From Bin5 sp034428395 (lineage in GTDB: Bacteria; Chloroflexota; Anaerolineae; Caldilineales; Caldilineaceae): 64,000 nt of DNA. The notes beneath the pieces were generated by a model. The model made no database searches and had not been told where the DNA came from. It saw only the letters and a program-made list of their open reading frames with translations. This document shows positions 25,223 to 33,443 of this stretch, piece by piece. Within the stretch, counting starts at the first letter, position 1, and each line of letters begins with the position of its first letter. Location: assembly GCA_034428395.1 (NCBI GenBank), contig DAOUHX010000031.1:1-64000 (forward strand). The letters are read 5' to 3'. The position numbers and the translations under genes were made by a program.

Positions 25223-26941
25223 TCACGAACTCGTATGCGCCTCGTACCAGGCGTTGACGTCCTCGGCGACTTCATCGCCACCCAGTTCTTGCCACCTGCT
25301 GACGTACTCGTCGAAGGCGTCCAGCGGCTTCAAGCCCAGTACGATCGACAGGTAGACCTCCTCTTCCAACTTCTGCAAGTCGGGGAGCAGTTCGTTCATC
25401 CGCGGCGTGTTGACGCCGAGGAACTCGTTCTCGATCTCGTACTCGGCCTCCTCAAAGAGCTGCTCGTAGGCAACTTCCTGACGTGCAAGCCCTGGGTCGC
25501 GAATGAAGAACTTCTCGACCTTGGTCAACTCTGCCGGGTCCATCTTGCGCAACCGCTGCCTATTGAGATCGGCATGGCGCTGATAGCCGGGGTATGTCGC
25601 GTGGTGGAAGCCCACGTCCCTGAATGACGTTCCCGTCTGCCACTCAAGCAGCGTGATCTCGCAGTTCTCGTCCCAATCCCAGTCGTAGCCCTGCTGAAAG
25701 AGGCCGTCGTTGCCCATGTCGTCGAGCGGGCCGTAGGCATTGTGCTTTGTCGGCCCGTTGACGTGCAGTTCTCGCTGGTGGTTCAGCTGCTGGATCAGCG
25801 CTTCGACCTTGATGTCTTCCAGGTCGTGGCGGAAGACCCAGGCGTGGAAAACGGGACTGGTCCACCTGCGCCCCATCTCGCCGGTCGGACCGGTCGGCAG
25901 CGGCATCGTCTTGAATTCGCCCTCCACTTTCTTCTCGATTTCGACGATACGAGAAGTGCCCCACATGGGCATCGTCACGATGCCGGCCTTGCCGTCGGCG
26001 GCCGTATTCAGCCCGGAGGCCCAGTCCAGAGTATGGAAATCAGGGTCCATCAGGCCGTCGTTGTACCAACCGTTGAGCAGCGCCAACACTTCCTTGTTGG
26101 TATCAGTCAGGCTGTCATAGACCAGTTTGCCGTCGCCGTAGTCGCGCCACAGGCCGGGCATGACCCTGTACGCGCCGAAAACCTTGGTGAAGTCGTGCGC
26201 CCACGAGAAAAGGGACTTTTGCGCGGTGATGCCGTAATCACAAAGTCCACCTTCGTTGAAGGCGTGCAGCGTCTCGTCCCAGCCCTCAATGCTGTCCGGC
26301 ATCGGCATGTCCAGCTGTTCCAGCCAGTCGTTGCGTATCCAACTGATGGTGCAGAACACCTTGTCGGTGATGCCCAGGTCGAGGCCATACAACTCCTGCC
26401 GGTTGTTGCGGAAACAGTGGATCCAGTTCTTGCCCTCGGGATAGCGATGGACATCGAGCGAGAGCGGCGAAGCCGTGGCCTCCCAGATATCCTTGATCTC
26501 CTTGAGGGCGCCTTCATCGATCAGCTGGTTGAAGAGCGGGTCCTGAAGGTTGATCATGTCGGGCATCGTACCGGCGGCGATGTCGGCCTGCAGTTTCTGT
26601 TGACGCAGCTCGCCGTCTGCCATCCAATGGATGTTGAACTTGATCCCCATCTCTTCGAGGTACCAATTGTAGTAGGGGTTGTCGGTGGGTTCATGGCCGG
26701 GCTTGAAGGTGGGCCAGGCATTGAACGGGACGGAGACCTCCACGACGGGGTCGTATTTGATCGGCGCAGGCGGCCAGCCTGAGACCCAGTCCTGTTCACA
26801 CTCAGGACCGGTTGCAACGGCTTCGGGTGCGGCCTCTTCGACCGGCGCGGTTGGTCCACATGCGGCAGCTGCCAATGCCCCGGTCGCAACCGCAGTTGCA
26901 CGCAGAAAATCACGGCGACTCAATGTGCCATTCGTCATCAT
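25223..26941 (-). CDS. ABC importer solute-binding lipoprotein (LplA-like, family 1)
   Basis: 572 aa. Tat-like start SRRDFLRATAVATGALAAAAC with the lipobox Cys at about residue 28, then a short acidic linker and a large bilobal receptor domain (AWPTFKPGHEPTDNPYYNWY, AGTMPDMINLQD, GWYNDGLMDPDFHTLDW). The length and style match LplA/oligosaccharide receptors that work with LplB/LplC permeases. Two ATGs (26941, 26938) follow AGGAGGAGC; either may be used. Encoded between a ribokinase-like gene and the permeases, it should bind a sugar or oligosaccharide outside the cell. Confidence 0.92.
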   Translation of the reverse strand: MMTNGTLSRRDFLRATAVATGALAAAACGPTAPVEEAAPEAVATGPECEQDWVSGWPPAPIKYDPVVEVSVPFNAWPTFKPGHEPTDNPYYNWYLEEMGIKFNIHWMADGELRQQKLQADIAAGTMPDMINLQDPLFNQLIDEGALKEIKDIWEATASPLSLDVHRYPEGKNWIHCFRNNRQELYGLDLGITDKVFCTISWIRNDWLEQLDMPMPDSIEGWDETLHAFNEGGLCDYGITAQKSLFSWAHDFTKVFGAYRVMPGLWRDYGDGKLVYDSLTDTNKEVLALLNGWYNDGLMDPDFHTLDWASGLNTAADGKAGIVTMPMWGTSRIVEIEKKVEGEFKTMPLPTGPTGEMGRRWTSPVFHAWVFRHDLEDIKVEALIQQLNHQRELHVNGPTKHNAYGPLDDMGNDGLFQQGYDWDWDENCEITLLEWQTGTSFRDVGFHHATYPGYQRHADLNRQRLRKMDPAELTKVEKFFIRDPGLARQEVAYEQLFEEAEYEIENEFLGVNTPRMNELLPDLQKLEEEVYLSIVLGLKPLDAFDEYVSRWQELGGDEVAEDVNAWYEAHTSS

Positions 26942-27021
26942 GCTCCTCCTGAGGACTTCATGGGTGAAGGTTTGTCAGCCGTAGCCCTTCTCCAATTTGC
27001 CTTCCGGCCGCACGTTGCTGC

Positions 27022-27966
27022 TCAATTGGATCCCGTTTCACCTCCTTTCGAACTGCGCGTGCGAAACGATTCCAGCTCATTCCTGGTCGGAAGGCCGTCG
27101 ATCACGCCCAGATGGGTCGTCGCGTAGGCCCCCGCGTAGGTGGCTTGGGAAACGGCATCTCGCAAGCTCAACCCTTCGCCAAGACCTACGGCCAGTGCGG
27201 CGTTGAAACTGTCGCCGGCCCCGGTGACGTCCAGAGGCTGGACCGGAACCGCGGCGATGGCTTCGGTACCTTGCGCGGTCACGATGAAAGCCCCTTGTTC
27301 GCCGCAAGTGGCGACGATGCGTTCCACGCCCAATTCGAGCAGCTGCGAGGCGAGTTCAGGCGTCGGCGTCGGATCGTCCGGCGGCAGGCCGAGCAGTATA
27401 CGTGTCTCGCTTTCGTTGGGGGTCAGGATATCGACATGGGCCAGGAGCTCAGGATCTGCGGACTGGCCCGGAGCGGGATTCAGAATCGTCAAGGCCCCAT
27501 GTTTCTTACCAAGTTCCAGGCCGCGGGCAACCGAGTCCAGCGGCGCCTCGAACTGCGCCATCACGATGTCGCTCTTTGTGATGAGGGGCTCGGCCGCTTC
27601 GACATGGTGCGGTCGCATTCGCATGTTGGCGCCCAGGTGACCTACGATCCAGTTGTCGCCGGAGGGGAGGAGGGTGACGAGGCCAACGCCTGTGTTGATG
27701 CCGGGGATGCGGTGAAGGTTAGCAGGGGAGACACCTTCGCTTTCGAAGAGCGGGCCCGCCATCTCTGCAAAAAGGTCGTCGCCAATACAGGCGACCAGCT
27801 CGACATTCGCCCCCAGCCGCGCGGCGGCGATCGCCTGATTGGCGCCCTTTCCGCCCGGCCCCATGTCGAAGAGGTCGCCGATCAGTCCTTCGCCGACGAC
27901 CGGCTTGCGCGGTACGCGAATGGTGAGGCCGGCGACGAAACTGCCAATTACCAAGATGTCAGGCAA
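27022..27966 (-). CDS. Ribokinase-like (PfkB family) sugar kinase
   Basis: 314 aa, PfkB family. Motifs seen: GPGGKGANQAIAAARLG (substrate side), NPAPGQ, TPNESE, and the C-terminal catalytic DVTGAGDSF with the Asp base. These are most like ribokinase. The start is TTG 27966, supported by a strong AAGGAGGG. It would phosphorylate the pentose, nucleoside sugar or similar compound brought in by the importer encoded immediately downstream. An ABC operon led by its kinase suggests substrate-linked control, yet no regulator gene is present. C-terminal tail (residues 300-314) is polar and variable. Confidence 0.88.
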   Translation of the reverse strand: MPDILVIGSFVAGLTIRVPRKPVVGEGLIGDLFDMGPGGKGANQAIAAARLGANVELVACIGDDLFAEMAGPLFESEGVSPANLHRIPGINTGVGLVTLLPSGDNWIVGHLGANMRMRPHHVEAAEPLITKSDIVMAQFEAPLDSVARGLELGKKHGALTILNPAPGQSADPELLAHVDILTPNESETRILLGLPPDDPTPTPELASQLLELGVERIVATCGEQGAFIVTAQGTEAIAAVPVQPLDVTGAGDSFNAALAVGLGEGLSLRDAVSQATYAGAYATTHLGVIDGLPTRNELESFRTRSSKGGETGSN

Positions 27967-28059
27967 GTACAGCCCTCCTTGTGGACGGGCCGCGGACGGG
28001 TCCTGTTACAGGCGAACGATGGCGGTCTCGCACCCGACAGAGGAGCCCAATGTGCCATG

Positions 28060-28089
28060 ATTAATGACATATTTCAGAACGGTTGTCAA
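28060..28089 (-). promoter_or_regulatory. Possible promoter of the importer operon
   Basis: Read on the reverse strand: TTGACA (28089-28084), 18-base spacer, ATTAAT (28065-28060). It lies about 95 bases before the TTG start of the kinase gene. Perfect -35, four of six at -10. Confidence 0.45.
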
Positions 28090-28161
28090 CAAGGCGAAAT
28101 TTCCCGGGTGCAGCCCATAGTTGGGGTGGGGATCGTCTGGGGGCGAATTCATGCTGGCAGG

Positions 28162-28189
28162 GGATAGTGGATAGTGGATAGTGGACAGG
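28162..28189. repeat. Heptamer array, 4 units
   Basis: GGATAGT three times then GGACAGG, followed by AATTGG. Same family as the arrays at 4906, 5627 and 50083, and as the pairs inside the 111-bp repeat. Confidence 0.85.
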
Positions 28190-28360
28190 AATTGGTGGAG
28201 GGGGGTAGGGCCCGGTTGCTGCCGGTGGTATGGACACTTGCACACCGATTTTGGACTGCAGGCAAATCCCCCGGCTGCCGGCCAAGGTGGAGAAGGGAGA
28301 GGACTAGGTTTGGCTTTCCCTCGACTGTATGATTTGCCTTTCAAGGGAAATGACCTACTC

Positions 28361-28389
28361 TTGTTCCCGTCTCGTTGATCCCGTATACT
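28361..28389 (+). promoter_or_regulatory. Sigma-70-type promoter of the ferritin-like gene
   Basis: TTGTTC (28361-28366), 17-base spacer, TATACT (28384-28389); predicted transcript start near 28396 and a leader of about 45 bases. Confidence 0.55.
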
Positions 28390-28439
28390 TGGCGAAAGCT
28401 CGGTTGGGCCGCTGGCGAAGGAATCAGGAGGGCAGGAGT

Positions 28440-29720
28440 ATGAACCGGACCTACCAGTACGCCGGACTGAATCGGGCCAAGGAGCCCGGCTTCAGTGTTG
28501 AACAGTGTGCCAGCCGGATTCACCGGCTCGCATACGTCGAAGAGCGGCTCATGTTCCTGCAGGCGGTGCATATCGTCACGACGCCGCAGCGGGACCTCAA
28601 GGCATTGCTCTCGCGCCTGCAGTACGAGGACGGCCTGCATGCCGACCGGCTGAAGAACCGCCTGACTGAACTGCGCTTTTCGTCGAGCAGGGTAGATCGC
28701 GTCCCGGATAAGCGGCTCGAAATCCTGCTCGACGAAGCCATGTTTTCGAGCGGCAGCGTCGAACTGCTTGCCGCGCTGGTCAGGGTCTTCAAGCCTGCCC
28801 TGCTGGCGGAGTATCGCAGCTATCTGGCCCAAACCAACGGCCTGGCCGACTACGAGACGGTGCGATTGATGCGCAACATCGTGGTTGAAGAAGAGGAAGG
28901 TCTGCGCCTGCTCGAAGCCGCCTACAAGGCGGTTATCGACACGGCCGAACTGGAGACGCAGGCCGGGGGATGGGCCGGTAGATTGAACCGTATGTTGCAC
29001 GCTGCCGGCGGGATTGGCGGCGGTGATGAAGGGGCGGGCGGACCCGTGGAGCGGGAGCGCAGTCTGGGCAACGTTTATCGGGTCGCTCGTAGGCCGGAAA
29101 GGGACGGTACTTTCCCGCACGTGTGGGATATCGTCCACGTTGACGAAGACCGAATTCCGGAGAGATTCGACCAGATGATCGCGACGCGCCTGGGCGAGCT
29201 CACGATCGCGGAGGCGTTGGCCATAGTACTGTGGGAGGTCAAGGGGCAGCCCTGGTCCTTTTACGCGGCCATCTCGCGCCACATGTGGGACGAGATGCGC
29301 CATTCCCTGTTCGGTGAGGCGGCCGCGGAGGAGGTCTACGGCGACCGCGCGGTTATGCCCTTGCGCGACTTCGAGATCGAGTACCTCTTCAAGATGACGC
29401 CGCTTGAACTCTACGCCATGTTGGGCATCGGAGTTGAGGCGGCCCTGATGAAATATCCGCCGGGGAAGCGCGCGGAGTACGAGTTCTGCCGCGACCTGGC
29501 CCGACATCCGCTGATGACCACTTTGCAGGACTTTGACTGGGCTGACGAAGTCGAGCACGTCAATATCGCGCGCCAGCAACTGAAAGTGTGGTTTCCCGGC
29601 GACAGCGAGGAACTGGCTGAATTGGCCGAGAAGGGAATGGCGTTCCGAGCGCGCACGCGCCAGCTTCACCCGCCGTCGCCGATGCCCGACCTCTCGGCGA
29701 AGAAAAAGGTGAGGCAGTAA
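28440..29720 (+). CDS. Uncharacterised protein with ferritin-like helical pattern
   Basis: 426 aa, soluble, mostly helical. Acidic/His pairs recur as in di-iron four-helix proteins: YVEERLMFLQAVHI, YEDGLHADRL, NIVVEEEEGLRLLE in the first half, and SRHMWDEMRHSLFG, DWADEVEHVNIARQQ in the second, so there may be two ferritin-like bundles. GGAGGGCAGGAGT supports the ATG at 28440. I do not recognise a named family with certainty; a DUF455/MiaE-like or other di-iron oxygenase role is possible. It has its own promoter, and the next gene starts 197 bp downstream behind another promoter candidate. Confidence 0.8.
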   Translation: MNRTYQYAGLNRAKEPGFSVEQCASRIHRLAYVEERLMFLQAVHIVTTPQRDLKALLSRLQYEDGLHADRLKNRLTELRFSSSRVDRVPDKRLEILLDEAMFSSGSVELLAALVRVFKPALLAEYRSYLAQTNGLADYETVRLMRNIVVEEEEGLRLLEAAYKAVIDTAELETQAGGWAGRLNRMLHAAGGIGGGDEGAGGPVERERSLGNVYRVARRPERDGTFPHVWDIVHVDEDRIPERFDQMIATRLGELTIAEALAIVLWEVKGQPWSFYAAISRHMWDEMRHSLFGEAAAEEVYGDRAVMPLRDFEIEYLFKMTPLELYAMLGIGVEAALMKYPPGKRAEYEFCRDLARHPLMTTLQDFDWADEVEHVNIARQQLKVWFPGDSEELAELAEKGMAFRARTRQLHPPSPMPDLSAKKKVRQ

Positions 29721-29811
29721 ACCTCGGCGGCAGCCTGGATTCCCTTTTCGCCCATACTGCCAATTCGAGCGGGGGCGCGGTCCTCCGACCATCTTTTGCG
29801 GGCAAGGGCGG

Positions 29812-29839
29812 TTGCACTTTTTGTCGTTTTCCATACACT
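29812..29839 (+). promoter_or_regulatory. Possible promoter of the aldolase-PhyH-lyase operon
   Basis: TTGCAC (29812-29817), 16-base spacer, TACACT (29834-29839), about 80 bases before the aldolase start. A small hairpin (CTCGG...CCGAG, 29851-29867) lies in the predicted leader. Confidence 0.45.
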
Positions 29840-29917
29840 GTACTGGAACTCTCGGCAAAATACCGAGGTTGACTGTAAGAATTTGCCTGTCGTCACCAAT
29901 TGGGAGGAATGCAAACC

Positions 29918-30694
29918 GTGAGAACCAACTGGGTGCGGGAGAGATTGCAAGCAGGGAAACCGACTGCCGGCTGCTTCATGGGCCTCGGCAGTCCGCTCGT
30001 TGCCGAGCTGCTTGCACACGCGGGATACGACTGGCTCTCGATTGAGATGGAGCACAACGGGCTTGACTTCGGCGGCGTCCAGCAGATGATTATGGCTATC
30101 AACGCCACAGATTGCATTCCCATTGCCCGCATTCCCTCGTCCGAACCAACATTCATCCAGCGCGCGCTTGACATCGGCGCGATGGGAATACTCGTTCCCA
30201 TGGTCAGGAGCGCGGAAGAGGCAGAGGCTATCGTAGCCATGACGCGCTACCCGCCGGCCGGCAAGCGCAGTTTCGGCCCGCTGCGCGCGTCCAACTACAC
30301 GACCGACTACGAGAGCTATTTCGCCGGCGCCAATGACAACATGCTCGTCGTCCTGATGCTGGAGACGAAGGAGGCCTTCGACGACTTCGAGGCGATTACG
30401 TCTGTGCCGGGCGTCGATGCCGTGTACGCAGGCCGCTTCGACCTCAGCCTTTCGCTGGGGCTCAACCCGATGGAGGAAGAGTCGATACCGCCGATCGAGG
30501 AGGCGCTCGAACACGCGCTTGCGATCGGACGCAAGAACGGTGTCGCGATGGGCTACGGTTGCGGTTCGCCGGAGGAGCTGCGCATGCGAGTGGAGCAGGG
30601 CTTTACGTTTCTGTGCTACGCTACCGACTACAATCTGATCGTCGATACCGCACTCGACAGACTGAAGGCGGTCGGCGACATTTTGCGAACATAA
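29918..30694 (+). CDS. HpcH/HpaI family class II aldolase
   Basis: 258 aa. Family features in order: FMGLGSPLVAELLAHAGYDWLSIEMEHNG (residues about 20-48, split here for family comparison only), PIARIPS, GAMGILVPMVRSAEEAE, metal-binding Glu in MLETKEAF and Asp in GRFDLSLSLG. Such enzymes cleave 2-keto-3-deoxy or 4-hydroxy-2-oxo acids to pyruvate and an aldehyde with a divalent metal. GGGAGG is best spaced for GTG 29918; an ATG nine bases earlier is possible. It leads an operon with PhyH and a UxaA/SuyAB-type lyase, consistent with breakdown of a sugar acid or sulfonated acid. Confidence 0.9.
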   Translation: MRTNWVRERLQAGKPTAGCFMGLGSPLVAELLAHAGYDWLSIEMEHNGLDFGGVQQMIMAINATDCIPIARIPSSEPTFIQRALDIGAMGILVPMVRSAEEAEAIVAMTRYPPAGKRSFGPLRASNYTTDYESYFAGANDNMLVVLMLETKEAFDDFEAITSVPGVDAVYAGRFDLSLSLGLNPMEEESIPPIEEALEHALAIGRKNGVAMGYGCGSPEELRMRVEQGFTFLCYATDYNLIVDTALDRLKAVGDILRT

Positions 30695-30706
30695 GGAGAG
30701 CGACCG

Positions 30707-31669
30707 ATGTCCAGCTTCCAGCCATTCAGGGATTCGACGAAGCACCTTGGCGACCCAGCGCGACTGCGCGATACGCTTCATGAAGAAGGCTACCTTTTCC
30801 TGCGCCGGTTGGTTGACCCGCAGCAGGTCGCGACTGTCAAGCAGGACATCATGCAGATCCTGCGCGAGCACCACATTATCGAGGACGACGGCGCGGACGA
30901 CCCGATGTGGAGCGGCGGCCCGCATCCGACCGAAGGCGAATACATGGCCTTCTATGACAGGATCGCGCGCATGGACTCGTTCGTGCAACTGGCGGAATCG
31001 CCCGAAATCGTGGCCTTGATGGAGGGAATCTTCGACGGGCCGGTACAGGTATGGACGCAGCGGCTGATTCGCGTGATGTATCCGGATCCGGACGCGCCGG
31101 CGCCGATCGGTCTCGGCGCTCACCAGGACGGAAACTTCAGGTTCGGCTACCAGTCCCAGAGTTTCAACGCCTGCTGGATGCCGCTGATGGAGATCAACCA
31201 GGAGCTAGGGGGCCTCGCGGTCTCGCCGGGATCACACATCCGCGGCGAACTGGACCACGGCGGCGGCTCGGTGGCGAGTTCGGCCAAGGGGGTAAAGGAG
31301 AAGAAGGTATTCGGGCTGGATGCTGAGAGCCGCAGCTGGGTGACATCCGACTTCGAGCCGGGAGACGCGGTAATCTTCACCAGCCTGACCGTTCACCGCG
31401 GCATCCTGAACCGCTCGGACCGCATCCGCCTCTCGTGCGACTTCCGCTACCAGCGGGTAGACGACTCCGCCAGCTGGCTGGCACACACGCTCGGCCCCGA
31501 CATCCGGCGGGTGGCGCAAGAGATTGACGAGCTGATGTCCAGCCGTGCGTTTTTTGTGACAACCCGTGCGTCAGAGGAGACCATTGCCGACGTGCGACTG
31601 CAGATGCTGGAGGAAAAGAGCACCAGCCTCGAAAGGGCGCAGGAGATCGCCAAGGAGCTGACGGGCTGA
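30707..31669 (+). CDS. PhyH family Fe(II)/2-oxoglutarate oxygenase
   Basis: 320 aa. Iron ligands H139-x-D141 (GAHQDGNF) and H230 (LTVHRG), with R239/R241 for 2-oxoglutarate. Core phrases GGLAVSPGSH and EPGDAVIFTSLTVHRG are typical. It differs strongly from the 1313 and 7294 paralogues and has a long helical C-terminal tail (residues about 265-320). AAGGAGAG gives a good ribosome site, 12 bp after the aldolase stop, so the genes are co-transcribed. Probably hydroxylates the substrate or a precursor of the aldolase/lyase pathway. Confidence 0.92.
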   Translation: MSSFQPFRDSTKHLGDPARLRDTLHEEGYLFLRRLVDPQQVATVKQDIMQILREHHIIEDDGADDPMWSGGPHPTEGEYMAFYDRIARMDSFVQLAESPEIVALMEGIFDGPVQVWTQRLIRVMYPDPDAPAPIGLGAHQDGNFRFGYQSQSFNACWMPLMEINQELGGLAVSPGSHIRGELDHGGGSVASSAKGVKEKKVFGLDAESRSWVTSDFEPGDAVIFTSLTVHRGILNRSDRIRLSCDFRYQRVDDSASWLAHTLGPDIRRVAQEIDELMSSRAFFVTTRASEETIADVRLQMLEEKSTSLERAQEIAKELTG

Positions 31670-31695
31670 ACGACGCCGGCCAAACGCCGCCTATT

Positions 31696-31998
31696 ATGAG
31701 TTCGGAAGAGAGTGGGATTCTGCGTATCGCGGAAGAGGACAATGTGTACGTGCTGTTGCGTCCACTGTGCGCAGGGGAGCGACTGGAGCTGGAAGGGCGC
31801 ACGGTCGCGTACGGTGCCGCGTTGGGCCTGGGCCACAAGATCGCCGCGTGCGACATCGCGGCCGGCGAGCAGATCATCAAGTATGGCGCGCCAATCGGGT
31901 CGGCGGTGTGCGACATCGCGCTGGGCGAGCACGTTCACGTGCACAACATCCGGAGCGACTACATTCCCACCTACACGCTGGAAGGCAGTTCCGAATGA
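31696..31998 (+). CDS. SAF-domain small subunit of UxaA/SuyA-type lyase
   Basis: 100 aa, an SAF/beta-clip domain as found at the N-terminus of altronate/galactarate dehydratases and as the separate SuyA subunit of sulfolactate sulfo-lyase. Visible: NVYVLLRPLCAGERLEL, GHKIAACDIAAGEQIIKYG, IGSAVCDIALGEHVHVHNI. Its stop overlaps the next gene's ATG (ATGA), so the two subunits are translationally coupled. It would form part of the active site with the large subunit. The split arrangement, rather than a fused UxaA, is shared with SuyAB. Confidence 0.88.
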   Translation: MSSEESGILRIAEEDNVYVLLRPLCAGERLELEGRTVAYGAALGLGHKIAACDIAAGEQIIKYGAPIGSAVCDIALGEHVHVHNIRSDYIPTYTLEGSSE

Positions 31999-33227
31999 CG
32001 ACTGAGGGCGGGACGCGGGACGCCACAGTTCCTGAATTCGAGGGCTATCTGCGTGAGGACGGGCGCAAGGGCATACGGAATACGGTTCTGGTCGCCTACT
32101 TGGTCGAGTGCGCTCACCATGTCGCGCGCGAAATCGTCTATCCCTTCCGCAGGCGCGGCGTGCACCTGATAGGATTCAGCGGCTGCTATCCCAACCAGTA
32201 TGCCTTCGATATGATGACGCGGCTCTGCAGCCATCCCAATGTGGGCGCGGTGCTGCTTGTCTCTTTGGGATGCGAGAGCTTTGACCGCTATGGACTGGCC
32301 AAGCGCGTCGAAGAGAGCGGCAGGCCGGTGGAAACGCTGGTCATCCAGGAGCAGGGCGGTACGCTATCGACAATCGAGAGGGGCCAGGAATGGCTGGAGA
32401 GCACGCTTGCCGAACTGCAGGCGACGACCAGTCGCACCTCCATGTCGGTTGACGAGCTGATCGTCGGCGCGATCTGCGGCGGCTCCGACGCCACAAGCGG
32501 CATCACCGCCAACCCGGCGATCGGACGCTGCTTCGATCTGCTTGTGCAGCACAATGCCAGCGCCATCTTCGAAGAGGCGGGCGAGCTCATTGGCTGCGAA
32601 CAGATCATGGCCGACAGGGCGGCGACGCCGGAGTTGGCGAGCGAGATCCTCGCAACGATGGAGAAGACGGCCCGCTACTACACGACCCTGGGGCACGGCA
32701 GCTTTGCGGTGGGAAACGCGGACGGCGGGCTGACTACCGTCGAGGAAAAGTCGATGGGCGCTTACGCCAAGAGCGGTTCCTCGTCGATTCGAGGCCTGAT
32801 AAAGCCGGGCGACGTGCCGCCGGCGGGGGGCCTGTACCTGATGGACGTGGTGCCCGACGGCGAGGTCCGATTCGGCTTTCCGAATATCAACGACACGGTC
32901 GAGATCGCCGAACTGATCGCGAGCGGCGCGCACATGACCCTTTTCTCCACCGGCCGCGGTTCGGTTGTGGGGTCGGCTATTTCCCCAGTGATCAAGGTCT
33001 GCGCCAACCCGGAGACTTTTCGGCGGATGGAAGGGGACATGGACGTGGATGCCGGCCGCATCCTTGAAGGCCAGGCCTCGCTCAGCGAAGTCGGGCAGGA
33101 GATCTTTGGGCAGGTGTTGGACGTAGCCGCAGGCCTGCCGACCAAGTCAGAGCGCCTCGGCCACCAGGAATTTGTGCTGACATACAAGACGTTTGAGCCG
33201 ATCGGCCCGGCTTGCCTGCCTCTTTAG
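31995..33227 (+). CDS. UxaA/GarD/SuyB family lyase, large subunit
   Basis: 410 aa. Starts GYLREDGRKGIRNTVLVAY like UxaA/SuyB proteins, with conserved GFSGCYPNQYAFD, SLGCESFD, ICGGSDATSGITANPAIG, GNADGGLTTVEEKSMG, TGRGSVVGSAISPVIKVCANP. The conserved Cys residues could bind iron as in this family. It eliminates water from altronate/galactarate-like acids, or sulfite from 3-sulfolactate if it is SuyB. The split from its SAF subunit and the LVECAHHVARE segment favour the SuyB-like branch, but I cannot settle this. Start chosen at ATG 31995 by overlap with the upstream stop. Confidence 0.85.
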   Translation: MTTEGGTRDATVPEFEGYLREDGRKGIRNTVLVAYLVECAHHVAREIVYPFRRRGVHLIGFSGCYPNQYAFDMMTRLCSHPNVGAVLLVSLGCESFDRYGLAKRVEESGRPVETLVIQEQGGTLSTIERGQEWLESTLAELQATTSRTSMSVDELIVGAICGGSDATSGITANPAIGRCFDLLVQHNASAIFEEAGELIGCEQIMADRAATPELASEILATMEKTARYYTTLGHGSFAVGNADGGLTTVEEKSMGAYAKSGSSSIRGLIKPGDVPPAGGLYLMDVVPDGEVRFGFPNINDTVEIAELIASGAHMTLFSTGRGSVVGSAISPVIKVCANPETFRRMEGDMDVDAGRILEGQASLSEVGQEIFGQVLDVAAGLPTKSERLGHQEFVLTYKTFEPIGPACLPL

Positions 33228-33443
33228 TGCCCACGCGTGACTCCGAAGACCACCGTTTAAAACCAACTTGCAGCCGGTGGAATTTCGCAGCGGCGGGGAT
33301 GAGTCGTAGACTTATCTGGTCGCGGGAATTCTTCCTACGTGCCAATCTCGCGACCGCCTGAACAGTTGCCATTCGGACAGTGCAGATTGGGGAGAAAGGT
33401 TGCGCACTGGCGATCGAAACGAGAGTTGGAGAGAAGCACTGAG

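Larger units (their letters stand above)
27967..28439. other. 473-bp divergent intergenic region
   Basis: Separates the reverse importer operon from a forward ferritin-like gene. Contains a candidate promoter for each direction and a heptamer array, listed separately. No gene is seen. Confidence 0.6.

Noticed and set aside
28341..31123. Two long reverse-strand frames opposite the ferritin-like and aldolase/PhyH genes
   Set aside because: Shadows of well-supported forward genes that have promoters and ribosome sites.
31767..31994. Longer start for the UxaA/SuyB-type lyase
   Set aside because: Would run out of frame through the SAF subunit; the ATG at 31995 matches the family N-terminus.
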